NCBI RefSeq assembly: GCF_016811105.1
Contig: NZ_JAFBGM010000002.1
Coordinates: 992,001 to 1,056,000, forward strand
Length of the DNA: 64,000 bases
DNA from: Aurantibacter crassamenti
GTDB taxonomy: Bacteria; Bacteroidota; Bacteroidia; Flavobacteriales; Flavobacteriaceae
Direction of reading: 5' to 3'
Made by a program: the position numbers and the translations under genes
Notes under the pieces: model-generated
Databases searched by the model: none
Told to the model about the DNA's origin: nothing
What the model saw: the letters and a program-made list of their open reading frames with translations, nothing else
Part shown: one piece after another, positions 36,003-45,741 of the stretch
Layout: each line of letters starts with the position of its first letter
How positions within the stretch are numbered: the first letter of the stretch is position 1

Positions 36003-36695
36003 TTATTTTTTGTTTATAAGTCGCAACGCATAACCATGCAGCCTTTCAAATTGATCTTGAAGTCCGATATCACTATTATCAAATTCAATAGCATCTTCGG
36101 CTTTTCGCAAAGGAGAAAATTCTCGATTTGAATCAATAAAATCTCTGGATTCTACATTTTCTAAAACTTCTTGATAGGTCACCTGCTCTCCCCTATCTAA
36201 CAATTCTTTATAACGACGTGTAGCCCGAGCTTTGGGCGAAGCAGTCATAAAAACTTTGAGCTCTGCCTGCGGAAAGACGACAGTGCCAATATCACGGCCA
36301 TCCATTACAATCCCCTTCTCTTTACCCATTTCTTGCTGCATTTCTACTAATTTGACGCGAACAGCCTGAATTTCGGCAACTGGACTAACAAAAGCAGAAA
36401 CATTTAAGGTTCGTATTTCCTTTTCAACATTTTCGCCATTCAGATAAATTTCTGAAAAGCCAAGACCTTCATTAAATACGAATTTGAGATTTATTTTAGG
36501 TAAATCATTTACTAATGCCTCAACGTTTTTATCAGCACTTCCAAAATAGCCTTTTCGAATTGCATACAACGTTACAGCCCTATACATAGCACCTGTATCA
36601 ACATATACATAGCCTAAATCTTTAGCTAAATGCTTTGCAACAGTACTTTTACCGGTGGAAGAATAGCCGTCAATTGCGATGGTAATTTTGCGCAT
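36003..36695 (-). CDS. cmk: Cytidylate kinase
   Basis: A 230-residue NMP kinase. Its P-loop is GYSSTGKST (9-17), the flavobacterial form of GPAGSGKST, followed by DTGAMYRAVTLYAI. MDGRDIGTVVFPQAELKVF is the CMP-binding Arg-Asp region. It phosphorylates CMP and dCMP. It lies 63 nt downstream of lon on the same strand and could be co-transcribed with it. Confidence 0.96.
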   Translation of the reverse strand: MRKITIAIDGYSSTGKSTVAKHLAKDLGYVYVDTGAMYRAVTLYAIRKGYFGSADKNVEALVNDLPKINLKFVFNEGLGFSEIYLNGENVEKEIRTLNVSAFVSPVAEIQAVRVKLVEMQQEMGKEKGIVMDGRDIGTVVFPQAELKVFMTASPKARATRRYKELLDRGEQVTYQEVLENVESRDFIDSNREFSPLRKAEDAIEFDNSDIGLQDQFERLHGYALRLINKK

Positions 36696-36758
36696 ACTTC
36701 AAAAATAGTCAGAAATGATTAGACCATAGCTTCCGAATATAAACTCAATGTAAAATTT

Positions 36759-39209
36759 TTACAATTTCTTCGGATTAACCACTTTTTTATCAATGATAGC
36801 AATATCAATAACCTCATGCATATTAGTAACATAATGAAATTTCAATCCTTTTAAATAATCCTTCTTTATTTCTAGGATATCTTTCTCATTGTCCTTACAA
36901 AGAATAATTTCCTTGATTCTCGCTCTTTTAGCCGCCAGAATTTTTTCTTTGATACCTCCAACCGGAAGCACTTTACCACGTAAGGTTATTTCACCAGTCA
37001 TAGCTAAACTACTCTTTATGCGTTTTTGAGTAAAAAGTGACACCAAAGAAGTTAGCATAGTTATACCTGCGCTTGGTCCATCTTTAGGGGTAGCACCCTC
37101 TGGCACGTGAATATGAACATTGTATTTACCAAAGACTTCTGAATTTATTCCGAATCTATCGCAGTTAGACTTTATATATTCCATTGCAATGGTAGCCGAC
37201 TCTTTCATCACCTTACCAAGGTTACCTGTAATATTTAGTGTGCCCTTTCCTTCTGATAAAATTGATTCAATAAATAAAATATCACCACCAACACTGGTCC
37301 ATGCTAAGCCTGTTACAACGCCGGCAACATCATTATTTTCATACTTATCTCTTTCAAGACGAGCAGGGCCAAGCACTTTTTCTATGTCAGCACTCGAAAC
37401 TTTAATATCATACTTTTCATCAGTTGCAATTGATTTTGCTGCATACCGTACCGTTTTCGCAATCTGCTTTTCCAAATTACGTACGCCTGATTCTCTTGTA
37501 TAGCCTTCAACAATTTTCTCTAATTGTGGCTTACCTATTTTCAAATCTTTGGCAGTCATACCGTGCTCGGCCAACTGTTTTGGCAATAAATGTCTTTTTG
37601 CTATTTCTACTTTTTCTTCAATAGTATAACCAGAAACATTGATGATTTCCATACGGTCACGTAATGCTGGCTGAATAGAAGAAAGGTTATTGGCTGTTGC
37701 AATGAACATGATTTTAGATAAATCATAACCCATTTCTAAGAAGTTATCATAGAACTCGCTGTTTTGCTCAGGGTCTAAAACCTCTAACATTGCTGATGAA
37801 GGATCACCTTGATGACTATTCGAAAGCTTATCGATTTCATCTAAAATAAACACTGGGTTTGAGGTACCGGCTTTCTTCAAGCTTTGAATGATACGCCCAG
37901 GCATAGCACCAATATATGTTTTTCTATGTCCACGTATTTCAGCTTCATCTCGTAAACCACCCAAAGACATGCGCACGTACTCTCTACCAAGCGCTTCAGC
38001 TACTGACTTGCCCAATGAGGTTTTACCAACTCCAGGAGGTCCATAAAGGCATAAAATCGGTGATTTCATATCATTACGAAGTTTAAGTACAGCCAAATAT
38101 TCAATAATACGGCGTTTTACATCTTCTAAACCATAATGATCGCGATCTAATATTTTTTGAGCCCGCTTTAAATCAAACTTATCTTTTGAAAATTCATTCC
38201 AAGGTAAACCTATAAAAAGATCTAAATAATTTCTTTGAATAGAATATTCTGCAACCTGCGGATTCATACGTTGCATTTTCGCAAGCTCTTTATTAAAGTG
38301 CTCACCTACTTCCTTCGTCCACTTTTTGGCCTTAGCAAGTTCACGCATTTCATCAATCTCCTCATCATTAGAAACACCACCCAATTCTTCTTGAATAGTT
38401 TTCATTTGCTGATGAAGAAAATACTCTCGTTGCTGTTGATCCAAATCATTGCGTACCTTCAATTGAATGTCATTACGCAGCTCTAATCGCTGCATTTCAA
38501 CATTCATATATTTTAAGGTAGCCAACGCCCGATCTTTTAAATTCCCTATTTCCAACAACTCTTGCTTCTCTTTAACTGCCAGGTTTAAGTTAGAGGACAC
38601 AAAATTTATCAAAAACGAGTTGCTCTGAATATTCTTAATAGCAAAAGACGCCTCACTTGGTATATTCGGGTTATCCTTGATGATACGCAATGCTAGCTCT
38701 TTAATAGAGTCAATGATTGCGAGAAATTCTTGACTATCTTGACCTGTTCTTTCTTCGGTAGTTTCGCGAATAGTTGCCGTGATATAAGGGTCTTCAGTTA
38801 AGACTTCAGCAACTTCAAAGCGTTTTTTACCCTGTATAATAACAGTTGTATTACCATCAGGCATCTTGAGTACTCTTAGAATTTGAGCAACAGTACCTAA
38901 AGTATTGATATCTTTTATCTTTGGATTTTCAGTATCCTCATCTTTCTGAGAAACTACTCCAATTACTTTAGACCCACTATTAGCATCTTTAATCAAATTA
39001 ATTGATTTATCTCTACCAGCAGTGATAGGTATAACTACCCCCGGAAACAATACAGTATTACGTAAAGGCAATATTGGAAGGGTTTCCGGCAAAGATTCAT
39101 TATTCATCTCCTCTTCGTCTTCAGGAGTTAATAACGGAATTAATTCAGCTTCGCTTTCGATATGCTGTAAAGACACATTGTCAATATTTATGAATTTTGT
39201 TCTTCCCAT
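36759..39209 (-). CDS. lon: ATP-dependent protease Lon
   Basis: A full-length LonA with the N-terminal substrate domain ([18 protein letters not shown]), a coiled-coil region ([19 protein letters not shown]), an AAA+ module with [12 protein letters not shown] and [10 protein letters not shown], and a protease domain. The catalytic Ser is in [11 protein letters not shown] and the Lys in [15 protein letters not shown]. The frame extends to 39236, but [15 protein letters not shown] at 39209 looks like the true start (816 residues). It degrades misfolded and regulatory proteins in the cytoplasm. Confidence 0.97.
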   Translation of the reverse strand: MGRTKFINIDNVSLQHIESEAELIPLLTPEDEEEMNNESLPETLPILPLRNTVLFPGVVIPITAGRDKSINLIKDANSGSKVIGVVSQKDEDTENPKIKDINTLGTVAQILRVLKMPDGNTTVIIQGKKRFEVAEVLTEDPYITATIRETTEERTGQDSQEFLAIIDSIKELALRIIKDNPNIPSEASFAIKNIQSNSFLINFVSSNLNLAVKEKQELLEIGNLKDRALATLKYMNVEMQRLELRNDIQLKVRNDLDQQQREYFLHQQMKTIQEELGGVSNDEEIDEMRELAKAKKWTKEVGEHFNKELAKMQRMNPQVAEYSIQRNYLDLFIGLPWNEFSKDKFDLKRAQKILDRDHYGLEDVKRRIIEYLAVLKLRNDMKSPILCLYGPPGVGKTSLGKSVAEALGREYVRMSLGGLRDEAEIRGHRKTYIGAMPGRIIQSLKKAGTSNPVFILDEIDKLSNSHQGDPSSAMLEVLDPEQNSEFYDNFLEMGYDLSKIMFIATANNLSSIQPALRDRMEIINVSGYTIEEKVEIAKRHLLPKQLAEHGMTAKDLKIGKPQLEKIVEGYTRESGVRNLEKQIAKTVRYAAKSIATDEKYDIKVSSADIEKVLGPARLERDKYENNDVAGVVTGLAWTSVGGDILFIESILSEGKGTLNITGNLGKVMKESATIAMEYIKSNCDRFGINSEVFGKYNVHIHVPEGATPKDGPSAGITMLTSLVSLFTQKRIKSSLAMTGEITLRGKVLPVGGIKEKILAAKRARIKEIILCKDNEKDILEIKKDYLKGLKFHYVTNMHEVIDIAIIDKKVVNPKKL

Positions 39210-39506
39210 AATCAATATAGTGCGCCAATCTGTCATTTAGACCAACGTGGTTATTATCTGTTCTCTTCTCGTAAAACTTGCTAAACTTCAATATGACATA
39301 AGATTGCCACAATTTAAAGCTTCAAATTCTCTTAATTAAGACAATTGTTGTGCCATAAGCCAAGGAAGTGAAAAAATGCCATACTCCGTAATTAAAATTG
39401 CCAAAATCGATAAATGTGCTTGTATTTTCGGCATCCACCCAAAAAATATTTCGATAAGTGTAACAATCACTAAATTGGGTAATCTTTATATCAAACAACA
39501 ACCTTT

Positions 39507-40058
39507 TTGAGCCAACATATTGAACATATTGACAAGCTGTTACAGTTATGTCTTAAAGGGAGCCAAACCGCACAATTAGAAATATACAATCGCTATTATA
39601 AAGCAATGTATAATGCGGCTTTGCGCATCGTAAAAGACACGGCTGAAGCCGAAGATATCATGCAAGAGTCATTCTTGAGTGCATTTACAAAATTGCACAC
39701 ATTTAAGGGTGAAGTTGCTTTCGGAGCCTGGTTAAAGCGAATTGTAGTCAACAATAGCATATACCAGTATAGAAAACAGCAGAAAAAGAATGAAGTAGAT
39801 CTTGAAAATGTAATGTACAAGGTTGAAGATAATGATGGAATTGTTTCGGATCATGTGTTTTCAGAACAAAAGGCTCAAAAAGTGATGGAAACCATGAAAC
39901 AATTAAAAGACAATTACAGAATTTCTTTGACCTTACATTTAATAGAAGGCTATGATTATGAAGAAATTAGTGAAATAATGAACATGAGTAATGCAAATTG
40001 CAGAACTACTATTTCAAGAGCAAAAGAAAGTCTAAGAAAGAAAATTTTAAGCGCATAA
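39507..40058 (+). CDS. ECF RNA polymerase sigma factor (first of two)
   Basis: A 183-residue sigma-70 family protein. Region 2 is around ALRIVKDTAEAEDIMQESFLSAFTKLHTF and region 4 around LHLIEGYDYEEISEIMNMSNANCRTTISRAKESLRKK. The start appears to be TTG (MSQHIEHID...), since no ATG precedes region 2. It is followed after 2 nt by a single-pass membrane protein that is likely its anti-sigma factor, then by two repetitive surface proteins that may be its regulon. Confidence 0.9.
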   Translation: MSQHIEHIDKLLQLCLKGSQTAQLEIYNRYYKAMYNAALRIVKDTAEAEDIMQESFLSAFTKLHTFKGEVAFGAWLKRIVVNNSIYQYRKQQKKNEVDLENVMYKVEDNDGIVSDHVFSEQKAQKVMETMKQLKDNYRISLTLHLIEGYDYEEISEIMNMSNANCRTTISRAKESLRKKILSA

Positions 40059-40060
40059 CG

Positions 40061-40627
40061 ATGCAAGACAACAAATTAGAAAATATATTCAAAGAACTAG
40101 AGGGCCACTTTGACACCGAAGAGCCTGCTACAGGTCATGAGTTTAGGTTTCTCGAGAAACTAAACAAGGAGTCAAAAGTGGTTGATTTGAATAAAACTAA
40201 GTTCAACTGGTGGAAAACACTATCAATAGCTGCATCAATCGCAGTACTAATAGCAGTAGGTTTTGGCATTTTCAGCAATACTTTAACGGTTGAAGAACAA
40301 GTTGCTGAAATTTCGCCTGAAGCGGCAAATACACAATTCTATTTTGCCAATATTATTGAAGAACAAGTAAAGCAGTTAGAAAATGAAAGCACCCCTGAAA
40401 CTCAACAAATAATCTCAGACACCATGTCTCAGCTTAAAAAACTAGAGTTAAACTATAAAAATCTAGAAAACGAACTATTAAAAGGTGGTAATAGTAAACT
40501 CATACTGAGTGCTATGATTACTAATTTTCAAACAAGAATTGATCTCTTAGAAGAGGTTATGAACCAAATTGAATCGATTAAAACACTAAACAAATTCAAT
40601 GATAATTTGAGTCAATCTGTCCTTTAA
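40061..40627 (+). CDS. Putative membrane-bound anti-sigma factor
   Basis: 188 residues from the ATG at 40061, two bases after the sigma stop; the frame is open further upstream but would overlap the sigma gene. A cytoplasmic N-terminal part of about 45 residues is followed by one membrane segment (WWKTLSIAASIAVLIAVGFGIF) and a helical outer part with coiled-coil character (EEQVKQLENESTPETQQ). No HxxxCxxC zinc motif is seen. The anti-sigma role is inferred from order and topology. Confidence 0.72.
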   Translation: MQDNKLENIFKELEGHFDTEEPATGHEFRFLEKLNKESKVVDLNKTKFNWWKTLSIAASIAVLIAVGFGIFSNTLTVEEQVAEISPEAANTQFYFANIIEEQVKQLENESTPETQQIISDTMSQLKKLELNYKNLENELLKGGNSKLILSAMITNFQTRIDLLEEVMNQIESIKTLNKFNDNLSQSVL

Positions 40628-40682
40628 AAGTTAAGAATAGAGACAAAATAGCATATCACATAAAAAAATAATCCCAATATAA

Positions 40683-41771
40683 ATGAAAACATTTTTACTT
40701 AAATACACAGCACTGTTAATTCTCACAATGCCTTTGGTAATGTCAGCCAATTCTACAGAATTAAAAGGCAAGCACACCAAAGAAAAAACAATTAAAAAAG
40801 AATTTAATGTGAATTCTGACGCGCTACTAAAGGTTAAAAACAGCTATGGCAACCTTAACATTACTTCTTGGAATGAGAACCGAATACTCATTGAAGTACA
40901 TATTATAACCAATGGCAACAATGAAGATAAGGTTCAGCGAAAGTTAGATGAAATTAATGTTGACTTTGAAAATAGCAGTAGCGTAGTTTCTGCTAGAACA
41001 TTTTTTGGCAGTAAAAGCAGTAGTTGGGGCTGGAACTGGAGTAATAACAACGTAAACATGCAAGTAAATTACACCATAAAACTACCTGTAAAAAATAGTG
41101 TTCACTTAAATAATGACTATGGAAGCATTATTCTTGATCGAATAGATGGGCATGCAAAAATCAGTTGTGATTATGGCCGCCTTGAAATTGGTGAATTAAG
41201 AGGAAGAAATAACGAGTTAAAGTTTGACTATACATCAAATTCAAGTATAGAATATATGAATAGTGGCACCATTGAAGCTGATTATTCAGGATTCACATTA
41301 GGCAAAACAAAAGATATTACCCTTGATGCCGATTACACAAACTCTACCATAAAGCAGATGGAGAATTTAAAATACGACTGCGATTATGGTAAACTAGAAG
41401 TAGACATGGCTAATAATATATCGGGCGATGGCGACTATTTAAATGTTAGACTTGGTACAATTCACGGCAATGTTGAAATTAATGCAGATTATGGACAATT
41501 AAAAATAGAAGAAATGGCTGCAGATGCCGGAAACCTTAACGTTGTTAGTGATTACACCGGAGTTAAAATGGGATACAACGCTGCATATCATTTTAATTTT
41601 GAAATAGATATAGAATACGGGGGTTTTAACGGCAAAGAAGAACTCGAGATAAATGTTAGTAATATTAAATCAACTTCAAAATATTACAAAGGTTATCACG
41701 GTAATCAAAATAGTGGCAATTCGGTATCAATTAGTAGCGACTATGGCAGTGTAACATTCCATAAAAATTAA
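40683..41771 (+). CDS. Secreted repetitive beta-helix-like protein (DUF4097-like)
   Basis: A 362-residue protein with a signal peptide (about 1-22, cut near MSA-NS). The rest consists of about twelve short repeats centred on DYG, DYT or DYS (for example NDYGSIILDRI, CDYGRLEIGEL, ADYTNSTIKQM, ADYGQLKIEEM, SDYGSVTFHKN), spaced roughly 20-25 residues apart. This predicts a right-handed beta-solenoid like the DUF4097/adhesin families. It lies 55 nt downstream of the anti-sigma gene. The function is unknown; an envelope-stress or surface role is inferred. Confidence 0.78.
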   Translation: MKTFLLKYTALLILTMPLVMSANSTELKGKHTKEKTIKKEFNVNSDALLKVKNSYGNLNITSWNENRILIEVHIITNGNNEDKVQRKLDEINVDFENSSSVVSARTFFGSKSSSWGWNWSNNNVNMQVNYTIKLPVKNSVHLNNDYGSIILDRIDGHAKISCDYGRLEIGELRGRNNELKFDYTSNSSIEYMNSGTIEADYSGFTLGKTKDITLDADYTNSTIKQMENLKYDCDYGKLEVDMANNISGDGDYLNVRLGTIHGNVEINADYGQLKIEEMAADAGNLNVVSDYTGVKMGYNAAYHFNFEIDIEYGGFNGKEELEINVSNIKSTSKYYKGYHGNQNSGNSVSISSDYGSVTFHKN

Positions 41772-41804
41772 ACATCAATCAATTTAAATAAAACAAACAG
41801 AAAA

Positions 41805-42530
41805 ATGAAAAAATTAGCAATTTTAAGTTTAATAGTACTTTGCAGCATTTCATGTACTGCACAATGGGGAAAAAAGGTGAAAGGTAATGGTGATAATACC
41901 ACCATAGAAAGATCAGTCGGTGACTATGATAGAATAGGTATTTCAGGCTTCTTTGATGTAGACTTTGTATCAGGCCAAGAAGGAGAAATTACCTTAAATG
42001 GTGAATCTAATTTACTAGAACACATAGTTACAGAAGTGAAAAACGGCCAACTAAATATTAAAGTTGAAAAAGGATATAATTTAAGTCCCTCTTCATGGAA
42101 AGACGGTATTCACATCACTGTACCTATTGAAAGTATTGATGCCGTGGCACTTTCTGGTTCTGGTGATATTGTAGGCAAAACTAAGATCAAGTCAAAAAAC
42201 TTTAAAACAAGTATGTCAGGGTCTGGTGATATCACCTTAGAAATTGATGCAGATAACGTTTCATCAGCAATGTCTGGATCAGGAGATATTAAACTAAGTG
42301 GTAGAGCAACAAACTTTGATGCCACTATATCAGGTAGCGGAGATATTGCAGCTTATGCCCTAGAAGCTGATAATGTTGAAGCAACAGTTTCTGGCTCAGC
42401 AAATATTGAAGTTACGGCAAACAAATCGCTAAAAGCTAGAGTTTCAGGATCAGGTGATATCGATTACAAAGGCAACCCAGAAAAGGTAGATACAAAGTCA
42501 GCTGGATCGGGTGACATTACCAAAAGATAA
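41805..42530 (+). CDS. Head GIN-domain (DUF2807) protein
   Basis: A 241-residue protein with a lipoprotein-like or Sec signal at the N-terminus (LIVLCSISCTAQ). It has a GIN/DUF2807 domain beginning RSVGDYDRIGISGFFDVDF. The C-terminal half holds seven repeats of the type SGSGDI (LSGSGDIVGKT, MSGSGDITLEI, MSGSGDIKLSG and so on), predicting a beta-helix. It is the fourth gene of the ECF sigma cluster and 33 nt after its neighbour. A terminator follows, placed inside the 3' end of the converging MFS gene. Confidence 0.87.
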   Translation: MKKLAILSLIVLCSISCTAQWGKKVKGNGDNTTIERSVGDYDRIGISGFFDVDFVSGQEGEITLNGESNLLEHIVTEVKNGQLNIKVEKGYNLSPSSWKDGIHITVPIESIDAVALSGSGDIVGKTKIKSKNFKTSMSGSGDITLEIDADNVSSAMSGSGDIKLSGRATNFDATISGSGDIAAYALEADNVEATVSGSANIEVTANKSLKARVSGSGDIDYKGNPEKVDTKSAGSGDITKR

Positions 42531-42558
42531 AAGCAATCAAAATCAAAAAACGACGCAA

Positions 42559-43902
42559 TCATTCCCCGTCCACTTTTAATTGTGGATGGGGTTTTTTATT
42601 TACTCGTAGCAACATTACTGCCCCTATAAGAAAGAAAACACCTAAAAAAATAATTGCATTTCGCATATTGCCAGTAACCTGTGCTACATAACCATATAAA
42701 AATGTTCCGATAACAATACCTATTTTTTCAGCTACATCAAAAAAGCTAAAAAACGAGGTAGTATCAGTGGTATCAGGTAAAAATTTAGAATATGTTGATC
42801 TTGACAACGCTTGTATACCGCCCATAACAAGACCCACACAACCAGCAGCAATATAAAAATCTATTGGGGTAATTACATAATAAGCGTATATGCATAAGGC
42901 TACCCACAAAATATTTATTACCACCAAAGTTTTAATGTTTCCGAAAACCTGCGATGCTTTAGCCGTTACTGTTGCTCCAAGAATTGCAACTAATTGAATA
43001 ACTAAAATACTAATGATAAGCCCCATGGTTCTTTCATTATCAGAACCCCAAGCAATTTCTTCTTCACCAAAAAAAGTAGCAATGAGCATCACGGTTTGCA
43101 CTGCCATACTGTAAACGAAAAATGCACCCAAATAACGTTTCAGTTTTACGAGTTCACCCATTTGGTGCCATACCCCTTTTAACTCTTTAAAACCATTTAG
43201 AATAATGTTCTTTCCATCAGATTCGGTTTTATTTCCTAAAGGAAGAAAATAGAAACTAACCTGACTAAAAACTATCCACCAAATACCAACAGTTACAAAC
43301 GAATATTGCATTGCCTTTAACTCAGCTAATCCACCTTCATCACTTACAATTCCGAATAAGTCTGGTTTCATGACCATTGCCAAATTCACAAGCAATAATA
43401 ACACACTACCGATATATCCTATAGAATAGGCTTTAGCACTAATGGCATCTTGTTGTTCTGGGTAAGCAACATCTGGCAAATAAGAATTATTAAATGCCAA
43501 ACTGACCCAAAACCCCACTAATCCGAAGAAATAACAAATCAATCCGAAGTAAATATTTTCCAAAGAGAACCAATTGAGACCGATACAAGAAAACGCCCCT
43601 AAGTAGCAAAAGAATTGCATAAATCTCTTTTTATTACCTAGGTAATCAGCAATACCTGATAAGAGTGGAGTGATTATCGCTATAAAAAGAAAAGCTGCAG
43701 AAGTTACGTAACTTATTAAAGGAGCTCTAGCAATCTCACCACCGAATATTGTTACTTTTTCCACATTGGCCGCTCGAAAAAGCGCACCATAAAAAATAGG
43801 AAATATAGCAGAGGAAATAACTAAGTTATAGACCGAATTGGCCCAATCATAAAATGCCCATGCATTGAGCAATTTCTTACTTCCCTTGATTGGTTTGGTC
43901 AT
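42559..43902 (-). CDS. MFS transporter, UMF1/Atg22-like
   Basis: A 447-residue permease with about twelve membrane segments. It begins LLNAWAFYDWANSVYNLVISSAIFPIFY, the Atg22/UMF1 family signature, and has GGIQALSRSTYSKFLPD in the second half. The substrate is unknown; yeast Atg22 exports amino acids from the vacuole. The final codons (NKKPHPQLKVDGE) are also the arms of the terminator of the converging GIN gene. Confidence 0.9.
   Translation of the reverse strand: MTKPIKGSKKLLNAWAFYDWANSVYNLVISSAIFPIFYGALFRAANVEKVTIFGGEIARAPLISYVTSAAFLFIAIITPLLSGIADYLGNKKRFMQFFCYLGAFSCIGLNWFSLENIYFGLICYFFGLVGFWVSLAFNNSYLPDVAYPEQQDAISAKAYSIGYIGSVLLLLVNLAMVMKPDLFGIVSDEGGLAELKAMQYSFVTVGIWWIVFSQVSFYFLPLGNKTESDGKNIILNGFKELKGVWHQMGELVKLKRYLGAFFVYSMAVQTVMLIATFFGEEEIAWGSDNERTMGLIISILVIQLVAILGATVTAKASQVFGNIKTLVVINILWVALCIYAYYVITPIDFYIAAGCVGLVMGGIQALSRSTYSKFLPDTTDTTSFFSFFDVAEKIGIVIGTFLYGYVAQVTGNMRNAIIFLGVFFLIGAVMLLRVNKKPHPQLKVDGE
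42564..42597 (+). terminator. Terminator of the ECF sigma/GIN operon, inside the MFS gene 3' end
   Basis: CCCCGTCCAC and GTGGATGGGG form a 10-bp stem with one G-T pair and an 8-nt loop, followed by six Ts (42592-42597). It lies 33 nt past the GIN stop, entirely within the last codons of the converging MFS gene. Confidence 0.85.
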
Positions 43903-43914
43903 TGTTGGTTAAAT

Positions 43915-43945
43915 AAAAAACCGTCTACCAATAATTGGCAGACGG
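43915..43945 (-). terminator. Terminator of the M48 peptidase gene
   Basis: CCGTCT-A-CCAAT and ATTGG-C-AGACGG form an interrupted 11-bp stem. Read on the minus strand it ends in a T run. It lies 28 nt past the peptidase stop and just before the MFS start. Confidence 0.83.
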
Positions 43946-43973
43946 CTCTAAATATACGATTTAAACTTTATTG

Positions 43974-44783
43974 CTACTGAAATTTAGTGACTCCAAATTT
44001 AGCTGCTTCCTGTTTTGCTGCAGGCGCCCATTCTGTTAAATTATTAATTCTAGTATCATTAGAAGGGTGTGTACTCATAAATTCTGGTGGTGCTTGTCCA
44101 CCACTATTTGCTTTCATTCTTTTCCAGAGTTGGGCAGCTTCATCAGGGTTATAGCCAGCAATTGCCATAATTTGCAAACCAATACGATCCGCCTCTGTTT
44201 CATGACTTCTACTAAAAGGTAACATACCTAAAACATTAGAACCTAACCCGTAAGCCTGATTAAACATATTTCTTTTATTTGGATCTTGAATTGCAACATT
44301 ACCCGCTACTGCACCTATTTGCTGAAGTGTACCAGCACTCATTCGCTGAGCACCATGATCTGCAAGTGCATGGGCAACTTCATGACCCATAACTACAGCA
44401 ACACCTCTTTCAGTTTGTGTAATTGGCAAAATACCTGTGTAAAAAACAATTTTACCACCTGGCATGCACCAAGCATTAACAGTTTCATCTTTAACAAGAT
44501 TGTACTCCCATTTATAATCTTTAAGATACCCTGGATAACCATTTGCAACTAACCAACGTTCAGCAGCCGATGATATTCGTTGCCCAACTTTAGTAATCAT
44601 TTTTGAATCTGCTGAGTTTTCAATCACATTATTCTCAGTTAAAAACTGATCATATTGAGCAAATGCCATCGGGAAAACTTGACTATTAGGGTAGAAATTC
44701 AAAACCTTCTTACCCGTAAACGGATTAACTTTACATGCGGCAACGGTCAAGAAAATGACCAATACCAATACTATTTTTTTCAT
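43974..44783 (-). CDS. M48 family metallopeptidase lipoprotein
   Basis: Taking the ATG at 44783 (MKKIVLVLVIFLTVAAC), this is a 269-residue lipoprotein with lipobox TVAAC (Cys17) and a zinc protease domain: HEVAH at 134-138 and the third ligand in ETEAD (E195). It resembles BepA/LoiP-type periplasmic M48 proteases that check outer-membrane proteins. The frame extends 27 nt upstream, but the signal peptide supports the shorter start. Confidence 0.92.
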   Translation of the reverse strand: MKKIVLVLVIFLTVAACKVNPFTGKKVLNFYPNSQVFPMAFAQYDQFLTENNVIENSADSKMITKVGQRISSAAERWLVANGYPGYLKDYKWEYNLVKDETVNAWCMPGGKIVFYTGILPITQTERGVAVVMGHEVAHALADHGAQRMSAGTLQQIGAVAGNVAIQDPNKRNMFNQAYGLGSNVLGMLPFSRSHETEADRIGLQIMAIAGYNPDEAAQLWKRMKANSGGQAPPEFMSTHPSNDTRINNLTEWAPAAKQEAAKFGVTKFQ

Positions 44784-45000
44784 GGTGATAGTGTTTAATT
44801 TAAATTCCAATATACAAAAATTTGTGGTTTAAGAAAGTTAGATTACAAAACCTTTTTTCTATTTAGCTTGTGTAAAATCAAATTTTATACCATATTTTAA
44901 AAATTTATTAAAACATTGATTATCAATTAAATAAATACGAAATCACAAACTACAGCTCATTTGCTCTAGAAAAGTGGAACGCTTTTTGAAATGGTCTAGT

Positions 45001-45008
45001 TAAGTTTG
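45001..45008 (+). promoter_or_regulatory. Putative -7 element of the collagen-like lipoprotein gene
   Basis: TAAGTTTG, an exact TAnnTTTG, lies 29 nt before the ATG at 45038. TTTTTG occurs 12 nt upstream, which is too close for a normal -33 box. Confidence 0.42.
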
Positions 45009-45037
45009 AAAAACAATACGAATTAAAATTATATATT

Positions 45038-45616
45038 ATGAAAAAGGCTACACTACTTTTCACATCACTTATTACTTTGTTATTTATTTCATGTACAGGT
45101 CCTGAAGGCCCTCCGGGTTTTGATGGTTTTGATGGCCCACAGGGTCCCCCAGGTCAAGACGGATTAGATGCTGAAATTGGGAACGTTTTTGACGTTGTTG
45201 GCGATTTTACAGCTGAAAATGATTATCAAATTTTAGTTGATTTCAATGAATCTGCACCCACTTTGGAAGTATTTGAAAATGATGTAGTTCTTATTTATAT
45301 ACTTTGGGATCAGACCGTAGATAATAATGGTGAAAATGTTGATATCTGGCGCTTAATGCCCCAAACATTAATTCTTAACCAAGGATTACTTCAATACAAT
45401 TATGACCATACATTTTTAGATGCAAATATCTTTTTAGAAGCAGATTTTGATCTTTCAACATTACCTTCAGCAGATACAGACGAGCAAATATTTAGAATCG
45501 CCGTTTTACCTGCTAATTTGGTGGCAGGGTCAAAATTAGACAAGTCGAATATTGCAAATGTTTTGCAGACATTGGGAGTTGAAGAAAATAACATTCCGAG
45601 AATAAAAGTGAACTAA
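45038..45616 (+). CDS. Lipoprotein with short collagen-like Gly-X-Y stretch
   Basis: A 192-residue protein. The lipoprotein signal ends LLFISC (Cys19), followed directly by about eight Gly-X-Y triplets (GPEGPPGFDGFDGPQGPP and on to GLD), then a beta-rich domain of some 150 residues with no known motif. The pattern is seen in small Bacteroidota lipoproteins; the triplets probably form a short spacer or trimerising stalk at the membrane. It is acidic and monocistronic. The function is unknown. Confidence 0.82.
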   Translation: MKKATLLFTSLITLLFISCTGPEGPPGFDGFDGPQGPPGQDGLDAEIGNVFDVVGDFTAENDYQILVDFNESAPTLEVFENDVVLIYILWDQTVDNNGENVDIWRLMPQTLILNQGLLQYNYDHTFLDANIFLEADFDLSTLPSADTDEQIFRIAVLPANLVAGSKLDKSNIANVLQTLGVEENNIPRIKVN

Positions 45617-45708
45617 TACTACTTACTTTCGTATATATAAGCCCTGAATGCAATTTTGCAAACGGGGCTTAAATTTGTCCATTATTCATACTTTTGAAAG
45701 GAAACCTA

Positions 45709-45716
45709 TAGGTTTG
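45709..45716 (+). promoter_or_regulatory. Putative -7 element of msrB
   Basis: TAGGTTTG, an exact TAnnTTTG, 25 nt before the start codon. Two further exact matches lie upstream (TACTTTTG 45689-45696, TAAATTTG 45670-45677). Confidence 0.42.
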
Positions 45717-45741
45717 CGACAGACATTTAAAATAAAATACT

